Below, one piece after another: positions 58,163 through 64,000 of a stretch of DNA of 64,000 nt. Numbering within the stretch: position 1 is the first letter of the stretch; each line of letters opens with the position of its first letter. The stretch is from Lumbricus rubellus. Taxonomy: Eukaryota > Annelida > Clitellata > Crassiclitellata > Lumbricidae. A program made the translations under genes and the position numbers. The stretch spans positions 27,079,649-27,143,648 of the forward strand of contig OX243828.1 of the NCBI GenBank assembly GCA_945859605.1. Direction: 5' to 3'. The notes beneath the pieces are model-generated. The model was not told where the DNA came from, ran no database searches, and saw only the letters and a program-made list of their open reading frames with translations.

Positions 58163-61100
58163 CGTCGACGACGACGACGACGACGATGACGATGACGATG
58201 ATGATGATGATGACGTCGACGACGACGACGACGACGATGACGATGACGATGATGATGATGATGATGATTATGATGATGATTAGATGATTATGATTTGTTT
58301 TCGCACAGGCAAATACAGACGTCGACAGAGTTGATGAGTCAGTCGTGGCGGGTAAAGTGGGAAGAAGTGAAACTGCTGAAGGGAGCGAAGTCACTCAGCC
58401 AGAGCTCACAGATCGGAGTAAGTGGACTTTGCGACAGACGCACAACTACGGTCGGTTAGAATTAGACTTCATCGTTGGGTCAGTCGTTACCTTTACCATT
58501 TCAGAGGAGCAACTTTGAGGTCTTTGTAGTTGAAACAATATTAGAGCCAATTAATTGTCGTGAATACCTACTGGTATGCATGCCTACTAACAACGCCTAT
58601 AAGTAACGACTCAAGTTATTTTCAGTTTATACTTTTATTGATCGAACATAAGACTACGATAAGCTAACTTAAGAAGCCGCAAACTAAAAAGTTTTTGAAT
58701 ATCGGATCTTTCCCCTTCACTTTCCTGTCGTCATAACCTCAGGGGGTATAATCCTCCGTAATCTTCCCTTACCATAACATTTATTCCACATTTCCACATG
58801 TTTATACTCATGATCATTGTTGTTGTTATTGGTGCAATTCAAAGTCATTAGAATGAGGTCGTAGTCAGTGCGTTGTTGTTGCTGTTGTCGTCTGTTGTGA
58901 ATTATCTTGTCTGTTTGTTGTGTACCACTCTCGAGCAGCATTCCACCAACTTCGCTTCCACTCATCCCAAGATCGCTGCTGATGAGCTGACTGTGACGGG
59001 GGCGATGGCATCAAGAGATGACTGCGTGTCTGAGACGTCGGCCACCATCGGATTCAACCCGGACTCAGCCGTCGCAATGTCCGACCATTCGAGGTCAGTG
59101 GCCAGTGTGGTGTCCGGGACTGGACAGGTCTTCTCCGAGGTCGGACTCTACAAGGGGGTCATTGTGTCCCTCAAACACATCCGCAAGGAACACATCCAGG
59201 TCACACCGAAGATCATGATGGAAATCAAGGAGGTCTGTATAATTACAGACAATCACTTTTAACCCTCGGGCTACCAAGCTTTTTTTGTAACACTGACTAC
59301 CACCCCCCTGGATTTTGGGTTTGGTTTGAGATATCATAACTTGTAATACACCAATGGATTCAGCATTCATTTCTGCACAAAATGGTATATTTAGGTTTAA
59401 AATATATGAAAGCACCCCGAAGTTATGAATTTTTTACCGTAGGCACCCGTCGATTCCACAAAATGTATACTTTCGCATAAGCAAAATATTAGAATCTGTG
59501 TTGGTTTAACATAATTTATTTATTTTAAAATAGTTTACATATAATAAAGTCCAATATCCAACTATAAAAACTAGTAATAAGATAGTTTTAATTACAATAA
59601 AAAGGAAAAACATGTATCAGCTGCTGAAAAACGTTTACGCAGACTTGTCGGTTTGCGTTGTAAAAAAACCCCAACATTTTCACACATTTAAATTTATTTT
59701 GAGCACTTCCGGTCATCAAATATCAAATTAATTAGTACAAATAAATAGCTCTAAATTCCCTCTATAGAATGGCATAATTTATTTCTCTTGAAAAATTAAT
59801 TATGAATAATATTTAATAGAAAAAACATGAAAATTTTATAAAAATAAAGCACCTTTTTATATATTTTAATTTATTTTGAGCACTTCCGGTTGTCAAAAGA
59901 CAACTCCGTGACCACTAAATTGTAGCCCCACATTCCCTCTACAGAATGGTATAATTTGTGTCTCTTCATGTCAAAGGACGGATAAGATACAGCCGATAAT
60001 CTAAGGGGGAGGTGGTATCCACCCCCCTCTGGTGCCTCGGGTATATCGGGTATAACTTTTGAATGGTATGGTACATGTATATCATCACACATTTTAGCTC
60101 AAAATGTGCGCAAATGAATCCTCTACAGCTACCTAAAACGTCAAAATTTTATTCCAAACGCAAAAAGTTTTATTTGGGAAAAACCAATTTCAATGATTTG
60201 ATGACTTTAGCTTCTACTCTTCTTTAACGTCAAAACGACGATGCCTTAGATTAAACTAATAATTAATAGTCAACAACAGCTCCTAACGTAATTTTGTATC
60301 CAGAGAGATGTTTAAAAATGTTATGACAATTGAATTAACGACAATTTTAAAAATATCAAATTATGACGCCTTCAGCTGGTGTGTTTTAGTAGGTCTGAGA
60401 TGATAGCGTAATTATTATCCTTAATAGATGAACTTGCATGTTGAGTCGAGAGTGTATAAAAAAAGTGGAGCTGATGAGAGCAGCTGTTGTTGATTGGTTT
60501 GCATGGCAGGTGAAGGACTTGTTTCAGGAGAATCTAAACGTCTTCGTCGGGGCGTGTCTCGATCCACCAAACATGTGTATCTTATGGAAGTACTGTTCGA
60601 AAGGTAGTCTCTACGTAAGTACCACGCTCAACAGCACTACACATGATTTACATGTAATTATACCCTTGAATACACGGCTTGCTTAGTGTTGCAGATGAGA
60701 CACTGGCAAGCAAATGTAGGCCTATAAATATTATAAGAAGCTAAATAAGATAAAATCGGGTTCGTATAGAGATGATTAGCGCCCCTACATTGTATACCGA
60801 TCAGCTTTAACACTCCGCCACTGCTCATCCTCTGATAGTACCAGTCCCAACTTCCAAGCCTGGGTAAATTAGAAGGGAACCCTAATCATTCTTGATATGA
60901 TACAGCATCAAACACGCAGATTAGCCAAATAAAAGAAACTATATGTTTTAGTATAATTAATTATACCGTTATATGGGTTTTATGTGCGACTGTTGTCTGA
61001 CTTATAGGATGTACTGCAGAACGATTCGTTCAAACTGGACAACACGTTTAAGATGAGTTTCATCTGTGACGTTGCCAAAGGAATTTATTACCTTCATCAG

Positions 61101-62677
61101 TCGAGTCTTGGCTCACATGGCAATCTCAAGAGTTCCAATTGCCTCGTCGATTCTCGATGGTCGGTCAAGGTAATGACCTCTGAATCCTAGTATTATTATT
61201 ACAAGAATAATAATTAATACTAATTGCTGTCAATATCGTTGTTATTATTATTATGACCACGTCGCCTGAGAATTATCTATTCGCATCCACACTTTTTTCG
61301 AAAGTCGTTTAGAGTTGATTTGAGGCAGAAATTTCGATATCGTTTTTCAGTTTGAATGACTTGGAGATACAATAAGTCGTTACAAATAAAGCAACATAAT
61401 TATCGAATGTTCTGCTTCCAGAAATCTTTCATCGTATCTACGTGGTGTAGAAATGCCTTGTTGTATGTCCTGTCTGTTTCTGTCTCTGTCTCTCTCTTTC
61501 TCTCTCTCGCTCTCTCTTTGTCTCTGTCTGCCTTACTGTCTCTCTCTTTCTCGCGCTCTCTCTCCCTCTGCCTCACCGTTTCTGCCTGTATGTATGCATA
61601 CATGTATGCCTTTCTCTCCTCTCTTTCTCTCTGTTTCTCTCTGTCTCTCTCTCTCTGTCTCTCTCATGTCTCTCTCTTTAGCTAATATTATTTAAATGTA
61701 CCTTTCCCTTTCTCTGTCCATCCTTTCTATTCTCCTACGATGTTTCACTGTCTCTCTTTCTCTATCCGTTCCACTAAGTTCAGTCGCTTTTCTCATTTTG
61801 TTATCAACTTCTGACTATTCTTTTTCAAGTTGCTTCCTTCTCTTTCGTAGCTAATCTTCTCAATTCCAATATCATTATGACTTGCATTTTATGCGCCATT
61901 GCTTGATGGCGTGTGCATTGGAAAACGGCGTCATAGAAGTTATAAATTACAAATGGTTGCCTAGAAGCGACGAATTATTCCATGTTTCTTTGTTGTGTCT
62001 GTTTGTGCTTCAGATCACGGATTACGGATTGCCAACGCTTCTGTCCGGACAGACGATGGATGCCACGGATGACGAAACCTACAAACGTATTACACGACAT
62101 TCTGTTACATTACATTGCATTGCCTGGCGCTATATAATCCGCATTCTGTTGCTTAACCACATTCGTTTGTATGTGCACTTGTTATAGCGCTCCTTCAAGC
62201 TCTCCCTACTCAGAGGCGCTCCCGAAGGCAGAGTGGACACTGCATCGGAGTTTCACGCCGAAGCGCTGAGCAATTATGAGTGAAGGACTTCCCCCAAAGC
62301 CCTTACGCGACGAGGTGGATTCGAACCTCGAACCTTCTCGCTCCAGGGCAACGACGCCACCACTACACCACCGCGTTTCACAAATATTGAAAACGCACGT
62401 TATTGCACGATTAAATTGCACTATTTCTCACCTTACATTGTCAGTCCGCTATACAGAATAGTAAGAAAATTATATCTTCCTGTTGAATGTAACTTTCAAT
62501 GTAGTTTTCCTTTTTAATCCTGTCCAGGTAAGTTGTGGACATCTCCAGAACTGTTGAGGGAAAACATTCCGCCGCCACTTGGAACGCCGGCTGGTGACGT
62601 CTACAGCTTCGCGGTCGTCTGCTTTGAGGTCATGACCCGTAGTGAACCGTACAACTTCGATAACTTCGCTCTAAGAG
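53196..62677 (+). CDS. Receptor guanylate cyclase, 5' part (16 exons; catalytic domain beyond window)
   Basis: Exons: 53196-53440, 53763-53872, 54252-54490, 54763-54871, 55190-55377, 56081-56188, 56720-56891, 57081-57208, 57531-57645, 57893-57971, 58309-58417, 58939-59232, 60510-60614, 61008-61169, 62014-62086, 62528-62677. All are GT-AG, phases agree, and they give 795 codons so far. Residues 1-24 are a signal peptide. Residues 30-470 are an ANF-receptor ectodomain (VAELASFWNKPIVSW, FGWHRVVVVHSAH, HDAILLYAFAMN) ending in a Cys pair (LCGFRNELC). Residues about 473-496 span the membrane (WIIIVVVVSVLT). Then come SWRVKWEEVKLL, an 80-residue Ser/Thr-rich insert, and the kinase-homology domain (GVIVSLKHIRKE, HGNLKSSNCLV, ITDYG for DFG, GDVYSFAVVCFEV). 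The HRD Asp is replaced, so it should be a pseudokinase. Such receptors bind peptides outside and make cGMP inside. The cyclase domain must lie to the right of the window. Ligand and orthology are unknown. Confidence 0.9.
53763..53872 (+). CDS. rGC exon 2
   Basis: Acceptor ATTACTTGTAG|, donor TCATCAG|GTATCA. It encodes IVSYDSGCASKVAIGTAIRL and DAFIGPACSS, the conserved Cys-bearing loop of ANF-type receptors. Confidence 0.85.
54252..54490 (+). CDS. rGC exon 3
   Basis: Acceptor AATAATTCCAG|, donor CTCAAG|GTAGGC. It encodes VAELASFWNKPIVSWMASDS, the most conserved ectodomain block, and FGWHRVVVVH. Confidence 0.9.
54545..54722. repeat. (CTGA)n imperfect microsatellite
   Basis: CTGACTGA units with ACCAA and ACAA interruptions, filling the intron between rGC exons 3 and 4. 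Confidence 0.9.
54763..54871 (+). CDS. rGC exon 4
   Basis: Acceptor GCTTTCGTGCAG|, donor GACGAA|GTAAGT. It encodes ISKGFNFQELAKVLQKIKEE. Confidence 0.85.
55190..55377 (+). CDS. rGC exon 5
   Basis: Acceptor TTTCTGCTTAG|, donor CTTCAA|GTAATC. It encodes IVLLLPISERRHFVLTAHDM and DFAFVAIDVI. Confidence 0.85.
55610..55822 (+). mobile_element. SINE family A, full-length copy
   Basis: Head GCACAGTGGTGTAAGGGTTA, B-box-like GGTTCAAATCC, body ATCAAGTCCTTCAATCGG, tail GTCGGGAGCGCCTCTCAGTA ending GCGCTATAACAAGT. It is in the intron between rGC exons 5 and 6. Confidence 0.75.
56081..56188 (+). CDS. rGC exon 6
   Basis: Acceptor TGTCACTGAAAG| (weak pyrimidine tract), donor ACCAAT|GTAAAC. It encodes DRSDMDEFRLQVSHRMNQSP. 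The frame is forced by an upstream TGA, so the acceptor is well constrained. Confidence 0.7.
56270..56340 (+). repeat. Copy of the arm of the 37.8-kb palindrome
   Basis: ATTGTAATTGTAATTGTAAA then GAACATTTATATAGCGCCAC, single orientation, in the intron between rGC exons 6 and 7. Confidence 0.6.
56720..56891 (+). CDS. rGC exon 7
   Basis: Acceptor CTACTACAATAG|, donor TTCCAAG|GTAGAA. It encodes AFLHDAILLYAFAMN and an NLT glycosylation site. Confidence 0.8.
57081..57208 (+). CDS. rGC exon 8
   Basis: Acceptor TGACTTGCAG|, donor TCGAAG|GTATTA. It encodes GKSGLVVIDDQCDREPAYHV and an NGT site. Confidence 0.85.
57531..57645 (+). CDS. rGC exon 9: membrane-proximal Cys motif
   Basis: Acceptor TCGGGATTCAG|, donor GGAA|GTGAGT. 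It encodes PPIWPGGRWGNEHTPRDTPL then CGFRNELC, the juxtamembrane signature of this family. Confidence 0.85.
57893..57971 (+). CDS. rGC exon 10: transmembrane segment
   Basis: Acceptor TTTTAGTTGCAG|, donor TTTAG|GTGAGC. It encodes WIIIVVVVSVLTATSVVGTA then TAFIF, the membrane span, almost alone in its exon. Confidence 0.85.
57985..58285. repeat. (GAT)n microsatellite with internal duplication, rGC intron 10
   Basis: GAT-rich tract. A block of about 50 bases starting GATGACGTCGACGACGACGA is tandemly duplicated at about 58,158-58,260. It occupies most of the 337-base intron between the membrane-span exon and exon 11. Confidence 0.95.
58309..58417 (+). CDS. rGC exon 11: juxtamembrane
   Basis: Acceptor TTTTCGCACAG|, donor ATCGGA|GTAAGT. 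It encodes ELMSQSWRVKWEEVKLLKGA, where the W.V.WE motif opens the kinase-homology domain. Confidence 0.85.
58939..59232 (+). CDS. rGC exon 12: Ser/Thr-rich insert and N-lobe
   Basis: Acceptor CACTCTCGAGCAG| (or three bases earlier), donor AAGGAG|GTCTGT (weak). It encodes a long polar insert, then GQVFSEVGLYKGVIVSLKHI, with the lysine of the N-lobe kept. Confidence 0.8.
59233..60509. other. Intron between rGC exons 12 and 13, diverged repeat
   Basis: AT-rich. Two diverged copies of a segment with TTTTGAGCACTTCCGG and TTCCCTCTA.AGAATGG.AT lie near 59,697 and 59,876. TCGGGCTACCA (59,266) and TGGTGCCTCGGG (60,029) could be opposite ends of an old element. Confidence 0.4.
60510..60614 (+). CDS. 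rGC exon 13
   Basis: Acceptor GCATGGCAG|, donor CTCTAC|GTAAGT. It encodes LNVFVGACLDPPNMCILWKY then CSKGSLY, the hinge of the kinase-homology domain. Confidence 0.9.
61008..61169 (+). CDS. rGC exon 14
   Basis: Acceptor CTGACTTATAG|, donor GTCAAG|GTAATG. It encodes DVAKGIYYLHQSSLGSHGNL then KSSNCLVDSRW. The catalytic-loop Asp of active kinases is absent. Confidence 0.9.
61480..61682. repeat. (CT)n/TCTG-rich tract
   Basis: TCTCTCTCTTTCTC with TGTCTG interruptions, in the intron between rGC exons 14 and 15. Confidence 0.9.
62014..62086 (+). CDS. rGC exon 15
   Basis: Acceptor TTGTGCTTCAG|, donor TACAAAC|GTATTA. It encodes ITDYGLPTLLSGQ; TDYG stands where kinases have DFG. Confidence 0.85.
62172..62380 (-). 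mobile_element. SINE family A, full-length copy
   Basis: Plus strand runs tail to head: GTGCACTTGTTATAGCGCTC, ACTCAGAGGCGCTCCCGAAG, TTTCACGCCGAAGCGCTGAG, GGTGGATTCGAACC, then ACGCCACCACTACACCACCG. It closely resembles the copy at 38,047. It is in the intron between rGC exons 15 and 16. Confidence 0.8.
62528..62677 (+). CDS. rGC exon 16, last exon seen in the window
   Basis: Acceptor AATCCTGTCCAG|, donor CTAAGAG|GTGTGC. It encodes LWTSPELLRENIPPPLGTPA then GDVYSFAVVCFEVM, the C-lobe. The next exon was not found before 64,000. Confidence 0.9.
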
Positions 62678-63286
62678 GTGTGCGCCACTGCTGCTTCAGG
62701 GTGTTGTCATTTCTAGAAGAACTTAATATCCTGAGCACGGTTCGCAATGATTCCTGTTAGTAATAATGCGACAATTTATATTGCGCCACATCAGGCTGTA
62801 ACATTGACGCCTTTCTAAGTAGCTAACAGACGGAATAAGCCCTAGGGAACGAGTGTTTATTTATCATAGGTTTAAGAGACCATTGATCCGCTCGATCAAA
62901 TAGCTTCCCCACAGTGACTGGATCACTGTGCACTGTTTCCCATTACTTCCAAACTGCCTGAGTTTGGTGGTAGTGTTGGTGGTAGTGGTGGCGGTGGTGG
63001 CGCTGGTGATTATGATTGTGATTGCGATTGATATCATTGCCACCCCGGTGGTGGTGGCAGCAAGACATCAATTAACGACGATGATTGTAATGTTGCCATT
63101 CAGTTTTATGATTACAATGATGATGATGATTTCTATGACGTGACGCGTATCATATAATCCGTCATGTACTTATGAACTGTGAATTATAGAGCAAGCTTGC
63201 TCTATAATTCACATGCAGGCGCATTGCATTTCAATCGTATTAATTGTTCATTGCGTTGAAACTGGTAGAGAAACACACTGAGAGCA
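62678..63286. other. Start of the next rGC intron, no exon seen
   Basis: Contains a GGTGGTGGT/GATGAT low-complexity stretch (about 62,960-63,135) and a perfect hairpin GTGAATTATAGAGCAAGC/GCTTGCTCTATAATTCAC at about 63,179-63,214. Confidence 0.5.
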
Positions 63287-63745
63287 GTGGCGGCGCTACG
63301 CCAGGGCATGGCAGGGCAAATGCCCTACCAAAAAAGCCTTTGCCCTACCTGTTGCCCTACCTGTTGCCCTGCCAGAAATTTTGCCCTGCCAGAATTTGCT
63401 CAAGCATATTGTTTATTACTGTACGCGTCCGTCCACTCTCTGGAATGAAAAAAATCATTATGGAAGGCAATACTTCTGGGAGAGAAAAATTCTGGCAGGG
63501 CAATAGTTCTAGCAGAGAAACATTATGTCAGAGCAAAAATTCTGGTAGTGCAAAATTCTGACAGGGAAAACTTCTTGGAGGGAAAATTCAGACAGACAAA
63601 AATTCTAATAGGGCAAAATTCTGGCAGACAAAAGTTCTGAAAGGCAAAAATTCTGGCAGGAAAAAATTCTGGCATGGCAAAAGTTCTGGCAGCGTAAAAG
63701 TTCTGGCAGGCAAAAATTCTGGCATGGAAAACATCATGGCAGGGA
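63287..63745 (+). mobile_element. hAT-like end with inverted subrepeats (right end not seen)
   Basis: Begins CAGTGGCGGCGCTACGCCAG, a hAT-type terminus. Subrepeats of about 17-20 bases follow: TTTTGCCCTGCCAGAA on the left (about 63,325-63,400) and, inverted, AAAATTCTGGCAGGGCAA on the right (about 63,460-63,745). This gives a fold-back layout. No matching right terminus was found before 64,000. Confidence 0.5.
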
Positions 63746-64000
63746 TTTGCCTTTATTGAAATGTCGAAACGGTTTATTTCTGCAAAGAGCTATTTCTCTG
63801 CGTCACCATGCAGATTATAGGCTATAGGCCTAAATTATTCGAGAATTGACAACGTAAGATCTTGATTGTGAAGTTTCAAATTAAAATTAATGGAACAAAA
63901 GGCATGTAGCAGAACCATTTCACATTGAATTTCACTATAAATACATTATTGCAATGCTCAGTGCACATGCAGAATATTCATGCGTTGTAAATACAATGGT
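63746..64000. other. Window end, no feature seen
   Basis: AT-rich sequence without a coding-like frame or recognisable repeat. It should still be intron of the receptor cyclase gene. Confidence 0.4.

Noticed and set aside
62678..64000. Search for the guanylate cyclase catalytic exons
   Set aside because: None of the cyclase signatures were found before the edge, so they are assumed to lie outside the window.

Overview
This is animal nuclear DNA from a non-vertebrate metazoan, probably marine. The genes are split by introns with GT-AG borders, two of them encode metazoan signalling proteins, and the rest is AT-rich and packed with microsatellites, tRNA-derived SINEs, LINE ends, MITEs and fold-back elements. 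The phylum cannot be fixed from the sequence alone. No prokaryotic, phage or CRISPR feature is present.

Layout. (1) 1-853: the 3' end of an unidentified plus-strand gene that enters from the left edge. (2) 854-23,250: no confident gene. It holds simple repeats, SINE copies, a POU-octamer array (9,076-9,116), a 28-bp minisatellite (10,883-11,314), a fold-back element (15,532-16,975), a hAT MITE (18,431-18,699) and a 3.3-kb hAT-like element carrying an 86-bp satellite (19,171-22,458). (3) 23,328-31,722, minus strand: a complete five-exon gene for a CABIT-SAM adaptor of the GAREM type, with mobile elements in its introns. (4) 31,780-47,500: repeats, including a LINE reverse-transcriptase relic interrupted by a 1.5-kb fold-back element (33,776-35,297), a long palindrome near 37.8 kb and several very long microsatellites. 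(5) 47,902-48,378, plus strand: an intron-less reading frame for a small single-pass membrane protein of unknown function. (6) 53,196-62,677, plus strand: sixteen exons of a receptor guanylate cyclase of the natriuretic-peptide/egg-peptide receptor type. These cover signal peptide, ligand-binding ectodomain, membrane span and kinase-homology domain. The cyclase catalytic domain must lie beyond the right edge.

The genes do not form an operon or an obvious joint system. What ties them together is general: one is a cGMP-producing cell-surface receptor and another an adaptor of the type used downstream of tyrosine-kinase receptors. I found no convincing undescribed biochemical system. The most original signals are structural. 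Two elements have unrelated terminal repeats but the same fold-back minisatellite core. A transposon-borne satellite shows higher-order structure. A 59-bp MITE has a perfect target duplication. A phase-symmetric exon sits isolated inside a large intron of the adaptor gene.
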